Source: Flavobacteriales bacterium (lineage in GTDB: Bacteria > Bacteroidota > Bacteroidia > Flavobacteriales_F > PHOS-HE28). Taken from it: a stretch of DNA of 35,216 nt. The translations under genes and the position numbers were made by a program. The notes beneath the pieces are model-generated. The model did not search any database and was not told where the DNA came from. It worked only from the letters and a program-made list of their open reading frames with translations. The DNA lies in contig JAGPDT010000031.1 in assembly GCA_018057455.1 (NCBI GenBank), forward strand, positions 1-35,216, in the 5' to 3' direction. Each line of letters opens with the position of its first letter. Position 1 is the stretch's first letter. This document shows positions 8,424 to 16,750 of this stretch, piece by piece.

Positions 8424-9473
8424 ATGAAACTCAACGCATTCAAGTTCGACGTCCCCAAGGAACTCATCGCCCTCTACCCCACCAAGGACCGCGACGGGGC
8501 CAAGCTGATGGTGCTGGACCGCAAAACGGGGAAGATCGAACACAAGAAGTTCAAGAACATCCTGGACTACTTCGAGGAGGGCGACTCCTTCGTGGTGAAC
8601 GACACCAAGGTGTTCCCCGCGCGCATGTGGGGCAACAAGGAGAAGACCGGCGCCAAGATCGAGGTGTTCCTGCTGCGCGAACTGAACCGCGACAGCCTGC
8701 TGTGGGACGTGGTGGTGGACCCCGCGCGCAAGATCCGCATCGGCAACAAGCTCTATTTCGGCAAGGATGACGAGCTGGTGGCGGAAGTGATCGACAACAC
8801 CACCAGCCGAGGCCGCACCCTGCGCTTCCTTTTCGACGGGAGCTACGAGGAGTTCAAGCGCACCATCACCGAGATGGGCGAAACCCCGCTGCCCCATTAC
8901 ATCAAACGCGACCTGGACCCCAGCGACGCCGAGCGCTACCAGACCATCTTCGCCCAGCATGAGGGCGCCGTGGCGGCGCCCACCGCCGGCATCCACTTCA
9001 GCCGGGAGGTGATGAAGCGCGCCGAGCTCAAGGGCATCAACTTCGCCTACGTCACCCTCCACGTGGGCCTGGGCACCTTCCGCCCCGTGGAAGTGGAGGA
9101 CCTCACCAAGCACAAGATGGACAGCGAGCAGGTGATCATCGGCTCCCAGGCCTGCGAGGTGATCAACGCCAGCAAGGACGCCCGCAAGCACGTGTGCTGC
9201 GTGGGCACCACCACCATGCGCGCGCTGGAAAGCACCGTCAGCACGGATGACCACATCAAGCCCTTCAACGGCTGGACCAACAAGTTCATCTTCCCGCCCT
9301 ATGACTTCGGCGTGGCCGACCGGATGATCACCAACTTCCACATGCCCGAGAGCACGCTGCTGATGATGGTGGCGGCCTTCGGTGGATACGACCATGTGTG
9401 GAACGCCTACAAGGTGGCCATCAAGGAGAAGTACCGCTTCTTCAGCTACGGCGATGCCATGCTGATCATTTGA
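8424..9473 (+). CDS. queA: S-adenosylmethionine:tRNA ribosyltransferase-isomerase
   Basis: Transfers and rearranges the ribosyl group of S-adenosylmethionine onto preQ1 in tRNA to give epoxyqueuosine. It has 349 residues from ATG 8424; a TTG three codons earlier is ignored. QueA signatures are present along its length: an N-terminal [12 protein letters not shown], then [39 protein letters not shown] and the C-terminal [17 protein letters not shown]. Length and motifs are complete. No other queuosine genes lie nearby, so it is probably a single-gene transcript from the 8373 element. Confidence 0.97.
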   Translation: MKLNAFKFDVPKELIALYPTKDRDGAKLMVLDRKTGKIEHKKFKNILDYFEEGDSFVVNDTKVFPARMWGNKEKTGAKIEVFLLRELNRDSLLWDVVVDPARKIRIGNKLYFGKDDELVAEVIDNTTSRGRTLRFLFDGSYEEFKRTITEMGETPLPHYIKRDLDPSDAERYQTIFAQHEGAVAAPTAGIHFSREVMKRAELKGINFAYVTLHVGLGTFRPVEVEDLTKHKMDSEQVIIGSQACEVINASKDARKHVCCVGTTTMRALESTVSTDDHIKPFNGWTNKFIFPPYDFGVADRMITNFHMPESTLLMMVAAFGGYDHVWNAYKVAIKEKYRFFSYGDAMLII

Positions 9474-9558
9474 GCCGGGGCGCAAGCGCAACGGCGCAAC
9501 CACGCCACGCGGGGAACGCGATGAAACGGAGCCGCGGAGCCCCAAAGCCCCGTGCCTC

Positions 9559-9566
9559 TTTCTTTG
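9559..9566 (+). promoter_or_regulatory. Predicted -7 element for ispD
   Basis: TTTCTTTG (consensus TAnnTTTG, one mismatch) 14 bases before the ATG at 9581. Its position argues against the upstream in-frame ATG at 9521 as the start. Confidence 0.45.
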
Positions 9567-9580
9567 CGGGCGGAACCAAC

Positions 9581-10255
9581 ATGGAACGATCCGTGATCAT
9601 CGTGGCCGGCGGCAGCGGCAAACGCATGGGCGCTGCGGTGCCCAAGCAGTTCCTGCTGCTTGGCGGCAAGCCCATGCTGTGCCGCACCATTGAAGCCTTC
9701 CATCGCTTCGATCCGGCCATGCAGCTGGTCGTGGTGCTTCCGGCGGAGCAGCTGGAACCTTGGGCACAACGCTGTGCCGCACATGGCTTCACGGTGCCGC
9801 ACGAGGCCGTGGCTGGTGGGCCCGAACGTTTTTTTTCCGTCCGTGAAGGCCTCGGGCAGGTGCGGCACGACGGGCTGGTGGCCGTGCATGACGGCGTGCG
9901 CCCGCTGGTAAGCCCGGCGTTGATGGCCCGTTGTTTCGGGGCGGCACGCCTGCATGGTGCGGCCATTCCGGCACTTGCGGTGAGCTCTTCGGTCCGGGAG
10001 GTGAAGGGGGATGCCTCGCGGGCCTTGGACCGCGCCATGCTGCGCCTGGTGCAAACGCCGCAGTGCTTCCAAGTGCCGCTGCTGCGCACTGCCGTTGGCC
10101 TGCCTTTCGACCCGGCGTTCACGGATGAAGCCACACTGGTGGAGCGCACGGGCGTGGAGGTGCATCTCATTGAAGGGGAAGAACGGAACATCAAGGTGAC
10201 CACGCCCGTGGACCTGCTGGTGGCGGAAGCCTTCTTGAAAGCGGGAAACCACTGA
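9581..10255 (+). CDS. ispD: 2-C-methyl-D-erythritol 4-phosphate cytidylyltransferase
   Basis: Third step of the MEP isoprenoid pathway: joins CTP and MEP to give CDP-ME. It has 224 residues from ATG 9581, the typical IspD length. The nucleotide-binding loop is VAGGSGKRMG followed by PKQF, slightly different from the common AAGSGKRMG. Further signatures are VHDGVRPLVS (usually HDAVRP), TPQCFQ, FTDEATLVE and the C-terminal NIKVTTPVDLL. The Ala-to-Gly change in the HDAVRP motif is conservative. It follows queA and precedes rlmN on the same strand, but both this gene and rlmN have promoter-like elements of their own. The polyprenyl synthase downstream uses the same pathway's products. Confidence 0.94.
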   Translation: MERSVIIVAGGSGKRMGAAVPKQFLLLGGKPMLCRTIEAFHRFDPAMQLVVVLPAEQLEPWAQRCAAHGFTVPHEAVAGGPERFFSVREGLGQVRHDGLVAVHDGVRPLVSPALMARCFGAARLHGAAIPALAVSSSVREVKGDASRALDRAMLRLVQTPQCFQVPLLRTAVGLPFDPAFTDEATLVERTGVEVHLIEGEERNIKVTTPVDLLVAEAFLKAGNH

Positions 10256-10293
10256 TTCACGCTTGGTTTCAGCCGGTCCCACCCACGAAACAC

Positions 10294-10301
10294 GACCTTT
10301 G
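10294..10301 (+). promoter_or_regulatory. Predicted -7 element for rlmN, four bases from ATG
   Basis: GACCTTTG followed by CCCC and the ATG at 10306. The TTTG half is exact; TA is replaced by GA. The four-base spacing matches five other genes in this window. Confidence 0.4.
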
Positions 10302-10305
10302 CCCC

Positions 10306-11403
10306 ATGAACGCCAAGCCCATCGATCTCCGTGAGCTCACCCAGGAGGAAGTGACCGCCCTGGTGGCGGAGCTGGGCGAGAAGCCGTACCGCGCCAAACA
10401 AGTATGGGAGTGGCTCTGGAAGAAGAATGCGCCCTCGATCGAGGCCATGAGCAACCTGTCCAAGGAGCTGCGCACCGCCCTGTCGGCACGCACCGTGCTG
10501 CGGCCCTTGGTGGTGGCCGAACGCCAGCGGAGCACCGATGGCACCATCAAATGTGCGTTCCGTACGTGGGACGGCCATGTGGTGGAAGGCGTGCTCATTC
10601 CCACCGAGACCCGCATGACCGCCTGCGTGAGTTCGCAGATCGGCTGCAGCCTGGCCTGTGATTTCTGTGCCACGGGCAAGCTCAAGCGCATACGCAACCT
10701 CAGCGCCGGCGAGATCGTGGACCAGGTGGTGCAGATCGCGGCCATGGCCCGGGAGCACTTCCACAAGCCCCTCACCAACATCGTGTACATGGGCATGGGC
10801 GAGCCCCTGCTAAACTACGCCAACACCCTGCGGAGCACCGAGCGCATCAATGCCGAGGACGGCCTGGGCATGAGCTTCCGCCGCATCACCGTGAGCACCG
10901 CCGGGATCGCCAAGCAGATCCGCCAGTTGGCCGATGACGGGGCCAAATTCAACCTGGCCCTCTCGCTGCATGCGGCCACCGACGAGAAACGCGGCCGCAT
11001 GATGCCCATCAACGACACCAACGGCATCGCCGACCTGATGGACGCCCTGCGCTATTACACGCGCAAGGCCCGCAAGGAGGTCACCTTCGAGTACATCCTC
11101 TTCCGCGATTTCAATGATTCGTTGGAAGACGCACGCCACCTTGTGCGCTTGTGCAGCCAGGTGGATGCCAAAGTGAACTTGATCGAGTACAATGCCATCG
11201 ACGAGGGCCGGTACCAGCGCACCGACCTGGACAAGGCCCTGCAGTTCCAGAATTTCCTGGAAAGCAAGGGCATCACCGCGCGTATCCGGCGCAGCCGTGG
11301 CCGCGACATCGATGCCGCCTGCGGGCAGCTGGCCAACAAGAACGAGCCCGCCGTGGCCGGCGGTGAGCGCCGGATGAAGCCCGCAGCGGTTCAAAAGCCA
11401 TAG
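10306..11403 (+). CDS. rlmN: Dual-specificity 23S rRNA/tRNA adenine-C2 methyltransferase RlmN
   Basis: Radical-SAM enzyme that methylates A2503 of 23S rRNA and A37 of some tRNAs. It has 365 residues. The iron-sulfur cluster motif CxxxCxxC is at C114, C118 and C121, in IGCSLACDFCATG. Other signatures are NIVYMGMGEPLLNY, the SLHAATDEKR segment and EYILFRDFNDS. The catalytic resolving Cys is C339, in DIDAACGQL. The protein is complete. Its last 13 bases overlap the end of the convergent outer-membrane gene. Confidence 0.97.
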   Translation: MNAKPIDLRELTQEEVTALVAELGEKPYRAKQVWEWLWKKNAPSIEAMSNLSKELRTALSARTVLRPLVVAERQRSTDGTIKCAFRTWDGHVVEGVLIPTETRMTACVSSQIGCSLACDFCATGKLKRIRNLSAGEIVDQVVQIAAMAREHFHKPLTNIVYMGMGEPLLNYANTLRSTERINAEDGLGMSFRRITVSTAGIAKQIRQLADDGAKFNLALSLHAATDEKRGRMMPINDTNGIADLMDALRYYTRKARKEVTFEYILFRDFNDSLEDARHLVRLCSQVDAKVNLIEYNAIDEGRYQRTDLDKALQFQNFLESKGITARIRRSRGRDIDAACGQLANKNEPAVAGGERRMKPAAVQKP

Positions 11404-12107
11404 CCCACCTTCACGCCCAGGAAGAGCGCCAGCACCCGATCATGCCGCTCTTCCACAGAGTAGTGCCAGCTGCGGTCGCTCAGTTCAAGCCGTTCGTGCA
11501 CCTGGGTGATGGCCCGGTTGCGGAAGCCCAGGCCGCCATAGACGTCCAGCAGCCAATTGCTGGTGGCGGAGAGCCGCTGGTAGCCCGCATGGAGCCGCAC
11601 ATCGTTGTAGATGCGCTGGTCGCGCAAGGCCGCATCGGTGAGGTGCCCGGTGCTGTCCTTGCGGAAGATGTCCTTGCTGTGGTCCAGGTAGGCGACGCCG
11701 CATTGCACGTATACGCCCTGCGGCTCGAGGTCGTCCGTGAGGTACCAACGGAACCCCAGCTGGGCCGAGGGTTTGGCGATGATGCGGGTGCCCGCGCTGA
11801 AATCGTCCGGCACGTCCCCGCTGAAGTCGCCGCCCATGAAATTGCGGGTGGTGAGCCCTACCGCCGCCTCCACGCCCACCCGGTGCGAGAGGGCCCGTTC
11901 ATAGTACAAAGGCACCTCTCCGCGGAGAAAGAGCAGGGGATTGACCTTGAACACGTTCTTCACGCAGTTCACGGTGTCCCACTCCGCGGCCAGCCGGTCC
12001 TTGTAAAGCAGCACCTTGGTGTTCCTGCCCTGTTCCTGGGCGGAAGCGCCACCGGATGCCAGGGCCGACAACGCCAGGAACAGCACCGGAAGAGGCTTGT
12101 GCGCCAT
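11391..12107 (-). CDS. Predicted outer-membrane beta-barrel protein, unknown role
   Basis: A 238-residue exported protein from ATG 12107. A signal peptide (MAHKPLPVLFLALSALASGG with a cut near ASAQ) is followed by alternating amphipathic strands such as VNPLLFLRGEVPLYYERA and LGFRWYLTDD, and by YGGLGFRNR. The last residues, VKVGYGF, end on Phe, the usual barrel-assembly signal. It resembles small Bacteroidota barrels of the DUF3575 kind, but I cannot name a family with certainty. It is transcribed alone, convergent with rlmN, from a TACTTTCG element four bases before the ATG, and is divergent from the polyprenyl synthase gene. Ligand unknown. Confidence 0.75.
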   Translation of the reverse strand: MAHKPLPVLFLALSALASGGASAQEQGRNTKVLLYKDRLAAEWDTVNCVKNVFKVNPLLFLRGEVPLYYERALSHRVGVEAAVGLTTRNFMGGDFSGDVPDDFSAGTRIIAKPSAQLGFRWYLTDDLEPQGVYVQCGVAYLDHSKDIFRKDSTGHLTDAALRDQRIYNDVRLHAGYQRLSATSNWLLDVYGGLGFRNRAITQVHERLELSDRSWHYSVEERHDRVLALFLGVKVGYGF

Positions 12108-12111
12108 GTGC

Positions 12112-12119
12112 CGAAAGTA
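12112..12119 (-). promoter_or_regulatory. Predicted -7 element of the barrel gene, four bases from ATG
   Basis: TACTTTCG on the minus strand, spacer GCAC, then ATG at 12107. It fits TAnnTTYG. Predicts transcription starting at or beside the start codon. Confidence 0.55.
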
Positions 12120-12196
12120 CGCGGTACCGGTCCCTCCGGATGGCCGACTTTCCGCGGAAGATGATTTTTGGCGGCGGGCCATCCACAGGGCCTGCC

Positions 12197-12204
12197 CATC
12201 TTTG
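12197..12204 (+). promoter_or_regulatory. Predicted -7 element of the polyprenyl synthase gene, four bases from ATG
   Basis: CATCTTTG, spacer CCCA, ATG at 12209. A TTTG at 12167-12170 lies 26 bases upstream, somewhat far for a -33 box. Confidence 0.5.
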
Positions 12205-12208
12205 CCCA

Positions 12209-13219
12209 ATGGCCGGTTCCACCCCTGTCCAAGTACCTCAGGTGCCGCGTTCGTTGGCGGAGATACGCAGGCCCGTGGCCGCGGAGATGGACATCTTCGA
12301 GCTGCGCTTCCGCCAGGCCATGCGCAGCAAGGTGGCATTGCTGGACCGCGTGATGCACTACATCGTGAAGAGCAAGGGCAAGCAGGTACGCCCGCTGTTC
12401 ACCCTGCTCAGCGCCCGGCAGTTCGGGCCGGTGAACGAGGCCGGCTACACCGCCGCATCCCTGATCGAACTGCTGCACACCGCCACCCTGGTGCATGACG
12501 ATGTGGTGGACGACAGCAACATGCGCCGCGGATTCTTCAGCATCAATGCCCTGTGGAAGAACAAGGTGGCCGTGCTGGTGGGCGACTATTTGCTGAGCCG
12601 GGGCTTGCTGCTCGCCGTGGAGCAGGAACAATACAAGCTGCTGCAGGTGGTAAGCACCGCCGTGCGTGAAATGAGCGAAGGCGAGCTGCTGCAGATGGAG
12701 AAGGCACGCGGGCTCAACTTCAAGGAGGAGGTGTATTTCGAGATCATCCGCAAGAAGACCGCCAGCCTCATCGCCGCCTGTTGCGCCAGCGGGGCCATGG
12801 CCGGCGGTGCCACGGCGCAGGAGGTGGATCTGATGCACCGTTTCGGCGCGCATGCGGGCACGGCCTTCCAGATCAAGGACGACCTGTTCGACTATGGTGC
12901 CGGCCAGGACACGGGCAAGCCCACCGGCATCGATATCAAGGAAGGCAAGCTCACCCTCCCGTTGATCCATGCCTTGCAGCAGGTGGATGCCCGGGACCGC
13001 CGCTGGATGGTGCGCACCGTGAAGCACGAAAGCCACGATGACCGAGCCGTGAAGCGGCTGGTGGCCAAGGTGGAGGAGGCCGGTGGCATCGCCCACGCCC
13101 GCACCCGGATGTACGAGCAGCGCGACAAGGCCCTGGCGTTGTTGCATCAATTGCCGGCCACCGATGCGCGGAAAGCCTTGGAAGGCCTGTTGGAAATGAC
13201 CGTTGAACGCAACAAATGA
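12209..13219 (+). CDS. Polyprenyl diphosphate synthase
   Basis: Trans-prenyltransferase that extends allylic diphosphates with isopentenyl diphosphate, probably for the menaquinone side chain. It has 336 residues from ATG 12209; the frame extends upstream but the promoter element sits just before this ATG. The first Asp-rich motif is DDVVDD at 97-102, in LVHDDVVDDSNMRRG; the second is DDLFD at 224-228, in FQIKDDLFDYG. GKQVRP and GDYLLS are further family signatures. The chain length cannot be read reliably; octaprenyl or similar is likely from similarity to IspB-type enzymes. Its stop overlaps the ATG of the next lipoprotein gene (ATGA, 13216-13219). Confidence 0.93.
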   Translation: MAGSTPVQVPQVPRSLAEIRRPVAAEMDIFELRFRQAMRSKVALLDRVMHYIVKSKGKQVRPLFTLLSARQFGPVNEAGYTAASLIELLHTATLVHDDVVDDSNMRRGFFSINALWKNKVAVLVGDYLLSRGLLLAVEQEQYKLLQVVSTAVREMSEGELLQMEKARGLNFKEEVYFEIIRKKTASLIAACCASGAMAGGATAQEVDLMHRFGAHAGTAFQIKDDLFDYGAGQDTGKPTGIDIKEGKLTLPLIHALQQVDARDRRWMVRTVKHESHDDRAVKRLVAKVEEAGGIAHARTRMYEQRDKALALLHQLPATDARKALEGLLEMTVERNK

Positions 13220-13671
13220 GCACCCTGTATGGCGGCCTGCGGGCAATGGTCCCCGCCTTCTTGCTGATTGCCTGCGGAACCACCGACCCTGGTGCCAAGG
13301 GATCGCAAGGACCGGCGGGCCCCGCCGTGCAACAGCGTGATACCACCGTGGTGGACGGCCCTGCCAAGGAGTATGACATCAACGGCCGCCTGCAACTGGA
13401 AGGGAACAGGAAAGGCGGGCAGCGCCACGGCATCTGGACGAGCTACTTCCCCGACGGGCAGGTGCGGAGCCGCAGCGAATACCGCGATGGGCGCTTGGAA
13501 GGCGTGGCCACCGTGTTCCGCGCGAACGGCGGCATCTACTACACCGGCCAGTACCGCAACGACCGGCAGGTGGGCGAATGGCGGTTCTTCAATGAGCAGG
13601 GCAACCTGGAGCGCACCGTGCTTTACGACACCACCGGCACCGTGGTTCCCGCACCGGGCGATGGGCGGTAA
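13216..13671 (+). CDS. Lipoprotein with MORN-like (YwqK-type) repeats
   Basis: A 151-residue predicted lipoprotein. The signal peptide ends in the lipobox LIAC, followed by GTTDPGAKGSQGPAGP, a Gly/Pro-rich linker. Residues from about 55 on form MORN-like repeats: NGRLQLEGNRKGGQRHGIW, then a copy with FPDGQVRSRSEYRDGRLEG, then YYTGQYRNDRQVGEWRFF and NEQGNLERTV. These resemble proteins often named YwqK-family antitoxins, but no toxin gene is adjacent and the lipobox makes a surface or periplasmic scaffold more likely. It overlaps the synthase gene by four bases, so the two are translationally coupled. The dnaG promoter overlaps its stop codon. Confidence 0.8.
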   Translation: MSTLYGGLRAMVPAFLLIACGTTDPGAKGSQGPAGPAVQQRDTTVVDGPAKEYDINGRLQLEGNRKGGQRHGIWTSYFPDGQVRSRSEYRDGRLEGVATVFRANGGIYYTGQYRNDRQVGEWRFFNEQGNLERTVLYDTTGTVVPAPGDGR

Positions 13672-13676
13672 ATTCG
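13669..13676 (+). promoter_or_regulatory. Predicted -7 element for dnaG
   Basis: TAAATTCG, whose first three bases are the TAA stop of the lipoprotein gene. It lies 34 bases before the GTG start of dnaG. Confidence 0.45.
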
Positions 13677-13710
13677 CGGTCCGGTCCAGCCGGCCCCAAC
13701 CTCCTCCGCC

Positions 13711-15663
13711 GTGATCCAACCGCACTCCATCCAACAGGTGAAGGATGCCGTCCGCATCGAAGAGGTGCTGGGCGATTTTGTGCAGCTGAAACGCAAGGGG
13801 CCGCGCTACCTGGGGCTGTGCCCGTTCCATAATGAGAAGACCCCCTCGTTCAATGTGAGCCCGCAGTTGGGCATCTACAAGTGCTTCGGCTGCGGCGAAA
13901 GCGGAGATGCCATCAGCTTCCTGCAGAAGCAGGAGCATCTCTCCTTCACCGAGGCGGTGCGCTGGTTGGCCAAGCGCTACCAGATCGAGCTGGAGGAAGA
14001 AGCACCCACGCCCGAGCAGCAGCTCGAGCAGGACGAGCGCGAGAGCCTCGCCGTGGTGCAGCAATGGGCGCTGAATTGGAGCGTGGACCAGCTATGGAAC
14101 ACCGGTGAAGGCCGCGCGATCGGCCTGGCCTACTTCGTGGAACGCGGATTCCAGGAAGCCACCATCAAGGAGTTCCAACTGGGCTATGTGCCCGATCAGG
14201 GCGATGTGTTCGCCAAGGCGGCCCTGGCCCACGGCTTCGACCCGTTGTTGTTGGAAAAGGCCGGATGGGTGAAGCTGCGCGAGGATGGCAGCGCCTGGGA
14301 TTTCTTCAGGGGGCGCGTCACCTTCCCCATCCTCGGGCTCACCGGCCAGCCCATCGCTTTCGGGGCGCGCACGCTGAAGAGCGACAAAAAGCTGCCCAAG
14401 TACTTCAACAGCCCGGAGAGCGTCCTCTACGTGAAGAGCCGCTCGCTCTACGGCATCGCCCAAGCCAAGAAAGCCATCGTGGAGCAGCAGGGCTGCCTGT
14501 TGGTGGAGGGCTACACCGATGTGATCAGCCTGCACCAGGCGGGCATCCGCCATGCGGTGGCCAGCAGCGGCACCAGCCTCACCGTGGAACAGGTGCGCCT
14601 GATCAAACGCTACGCCCCGGCGGTCACCGTGCTGTACGACGGGGATGCCGCGGGCATCAAGGCCTCGCTGCGGGGCATCGACCTGATCATCGCCGAAGGC
14701 CTTGCGGTGAAGGTGGTGGCCCTGCCCGACGGGGACGACCCCGACAGCTATGCCCGCAAGCACTCCAGCAGCGAGATCGGGGAATTCCTGCGGGCCAATG
14801 CGAAGGATTTCCTGGTCTTCAAGGCCGATCTGCTGGTGAGCGAGACCGGCAACGATCCGGTGAAGAAGGCCGCGGCCATCCATGAACTGGTGGAGAGCAT
14901 CGCCCTGGTGCCCGACCTGGTGCTCCGTGCGCTCTATGTGAAGCAATGCGCCAGCCTGTTGGACGTGGCCGAACAGGCCCTGGTGAGCGAATTGAACAAG
15001 GTGTTGCGCCGCGCCTATCGCAAACACCTGGGCGGCGAGGCTCCGCCGGTGGAGGAAGTGCTGCCATCGGCCATGGCGCCACCCCAGCCACCGCTGGAGG
15101 ACGTGGGCTCATCGCCCCAGGAACGCGACCTGCTCCGCCTGCTGATCGCCTATGGCGAGGAGCGCCTTACCGTGCCCATGCAGGAAGAAGACGGCGCCAT
15201 CACGGAGGAGGAGCTGTCCGTGGCGGAGCTCATGTTCCAATCCTTGGCCATGGACGACATGATCCTCGAAGAACCCGTGTTCCAGGCCATCTTCCGTGAT
15301 TACAGCTTCGCCCACAAGATGGGGGAGCCGGTGGATGCCTCCCGGTACACCAACAACGGGAACGAGGATTGGCGCAAACTGAGCATTGACCTGCTGGCCG
15401 AGCGCCATGTATTGAGCCCCAATTGGACGGCCAGGCACAAGATCCATGTGGTGCATGAGAAAGAGAAGCTGTACTTCGCCGTGCAGCAATCGCTGAACAT
15501 GCTCAAGGAGCGCCGCCTGGACCGCATGCTGGTGCAACGGCAGGAACTGCTCAAGGACATCACCGACGAGGCGGAGCTCGAACAGGCCATGCGCATCCTG
15601 CTTTCCCTGCAGGACGCGAAAACACAATTGGCGAAGATCACCGGCCGGGTGGTGGTGGGCTAG
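13711..15663 (+). CDS. dnaG: DNA primase DnaG
   Basis: Synthesises RNA primers at the replication fork with DnaB. It has 650 residues from a GTG start, chosen because the conserved IQQVKDAVRIEEVLGDFVQL follows at once. The CHC2 zinc ribbon is complete: C37, H40, C58 and C61. The TOPRIM catalytic domain has VEGYTD with E266, and YDGDAAG with D310 and D312. The C-terminal helicase-interaction region extends from about 450 to the end and is divergent, as usual. It is followed 17 bases later by the CDF transporter, which carries its own -7 element. Confidence 0.97.
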   Translation: MIQPHSIQQVKDAVRIEEVLGDFVQLKRKGPRYLGLCPFHNEKTPSFNVSPQLGIYKCFGCGESGDAISFLQKQEHLSFTEAVRWLAKRYQIELEEEAPTPEQQLEQDERESLAVVQQWALNWSVDQLWNTGEGRAIGLAYFVERGFQEATIKEFQLGYVPDQGDVFAKAALAHGFDPLLLEKAGWVKLREDGSAWDFFRGRVTFPILGLTGQPIAFGARTLKSDKKLPKYFNSPESVLYVKSRSLYGIAQAKKAIVEQQGCLLVEGYTDVISLHQAGIRHAVASSGTSLTVEQVRLIKRYAPAVTVLYDGDAAGIKASLRGIDLIIAEGLAVKVVALPDGDDPDSYARKHSSSEIGEFLRANAKDFLVFKADLLVSETGNDPVKKAAAIHELVESIALVPDLVLRALYVKQCASLLDVAEQALVSELNKVLRRAYRKHLGGEAPPVEEVLPSAMAPPQPPLEDVGSSPQERDLLRLLIAYGEERLTVPMQEEDGAITEEELSVAELMFQSLAMDDMILEEPVFQAIFRDYSFAHKMGEPVDASRYTNNGNEDWRKLSIDLLAERHVLSPNWTARHKIHVVHEKEKLYFAVQQSLNMLKERRLDRMLVQRQELLKDITDEAELEQAMRILLSLQDAKTQLAKITGRVVVG

Positions 15664-15668
15664 CCGGC

Positions 15669-15676
15669 TACTTTCG
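15669..15676 (+). promoter_or_regulatory. Predicted -7 element of the CDF gene, four bases from ATG
   Basis: TACTTTCG, spacer TGCC, ATG at 15681. It starts five bases after the dnaG stop. Confidence 0.55.
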
Positions 15677-15680
15677 TGCC

Positions 15681-16580
15681 ATGGCCCACGACACGCACCA
15701 CCACGCACACGGGAGCCATCACCAAGGCAGTTCGCGCAATTTGCGGATCGCTTTCCTGCTGAACCTGGGCTTTGCGCTCTTGGAGGTCTTCGGTGGGCTG
15801 TGGGCCAACAGCATGGCCGTGCTCAGCGACGCCCTGCACGACATGGGCGATGCCATGGTGCTGGGGGCCGCCTGGTACCTGAGCGGGCTGGCCATGCGCG
15901 GCCGCGATGGTAAATACAGCTACGGCTATGCGCGCTACAGCATGCTCGGTGGCTGGCTCACCGCCCTGGTGCTCGCCGTTGGCTCCTTGGTGCTGATGGT
16001 CTTCACCCTCTCGCGGATCAATGGCGTCCATGAGCCCCATGCCGGCGGCATGGTGGTGCTGGCCGTGGTGGGCCTGGGCATGAACGGGCTGGCCGCGTGG
16101 CAGCTGCACGGGGGAAGTTCCTTGAACGAGCAGGGTGCTTTCCTGCATTTGCTGGAGGATGTGCTCGGCTGGGCGGCCGTGCTGGTGGGTGCCGTTGTCA
16201 TCCACTTCACGGGCTGGGGCCTGCTGGACCCCCTGCTCTCGGTGGCCATCAACATCTATGTGCTCTTCAATGCCATGCGCACCTTGCGCAAGGGAACGGG
16301 GATCCTCATGCAGCGCTTGCCCGAGGGCTTCGATGAGAACAAGGTCCTGGAGGCTTTGCGGAACATGCCCCATGTGGTGGGCGTACACGACCAGCATGCC
16401 TGGACGCTCGACGGCGAGTACATCGTGTTCACCGTGCACCTGGCCGTGGACACCACCAGTGCGGATAAACGTTCGGCCTTGACGGCCGAGGCGCGCAACC
16501 TGCTCCTGGCCATGGGCGTGCACCATGCCACCATTGAACTGGAACAACCCAAGGACCACTGCGACCTGCATGAGTATTGA
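15681..16580 (+). CDS. Cation diffusion facilitator (zinc-type) transporter
   Basis: Inner-membrane metal/proton antiporter of the CDF family, 299 residues. The N-terminus is His-rich (HDTHHHAHGSHH), a common metal-sensing or delivery tail. Six membrane segments follow. The transport site is of the HD-HD type found in zinc transporters: H53 and D57 in SDALHDMGDA of segment 2, H156 and D160 in LHLLEDVLG of segment 5. The C-terminal cytoplasmic domain has DQHAWTLDGEY and ends in DHCDLHEY, with Cys/His residues that may bind metal. It is closest in pattern to CzcD/ZitB proteins. It probably shares its transcript with the small basic protein six bases downstream. Confidence 0.93.
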   Translation: MAHDTHHHAHGSHHQGSSRNLRIAFLLNLGFALLEVFGGLWANSMAVLSDALHDMGDAMVLGAAWYLSGLAMRGRDGKYSYGYARYSMLGGWLTALVLAVGSLVLMVFTLSRINGVHEPHAGGMVVLAVVGLGMNGLAAWQLHGGSSLNEQGAFLHLLEDVLGWAAVLVGAVVIHFTGWGLLDPLLSVAINIYVLFNAMRTLRKGTGILMQRLPEGFDENKVLEALRNMPHVVGVHDQHAWTLDGEYIVFTVHLAVDTTSADKRSALTAEARNLLLAMGVHHATIELEQPKDHCDLHEY

Positions 16581-16585
16581 ACGCC

Positions 16586-16735
16586 ATGCCCGTGCGAAAA
16601 CAAGCTTTCCGTCTGCTGGCCCGGTTCAACAGGGCCGTGTTGCCCAAGCAATGGCACCGCGACCTCACCAAGCTCACCACGGCCCGCAAGCTGCTTACGG
16701 CTTACCGCTACTGGGTGACGCGCAACGCCCTGTAG
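16586..16735 (+). CDS. Small basic protein of 49 residues, unknown function
   Basis: An open frame from ATG 16586, five bases after the CDF stop, ends at TAG 16733-16735. The product is rich in Lys/Arg and aromatic residues: an N-terminal FRLLARFNRAVLP, then a DLTKLTTARKLLTAYRY segment and the end WVTRNAL. Short conserved proteins with this layout (basic helix, LP turn, a Lys/Thr stretch, then W/Y-x-V-T-x-x-AL) are, as far as I recall, widespread in Flavobacteriia and unnamed. Reading frame, position and a hairpin at the stop all support a real gene. A membrane- or nucleic-acid-associated role is possible but unproven. Confidence 0.75.
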   Translation: MPVRKQAFRLLARFNRAVLPKQWHRDLTKLTTARKLLTAYRYWVTRNAL

Positions 16736-16750
16736 CGCCTTGGCTACAGG
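16729..16750 (+). terminator. Hairpin at the end of the CDF/small-protein unit
   Basis: Perfect 8-bp inverted repeat CCTGTAGC-GCCTTG-GCTACAGG. It contains the stop codon of the 49-residue protein. No T-run follows. Confidence 0.55.

Noticed and set aside
13216-13671. Toxin-antitoxin module
   Set aside because: The YwqK-type repeats are often annotated as antitoxin, but there is a lipobox and no toxin gene beside it.
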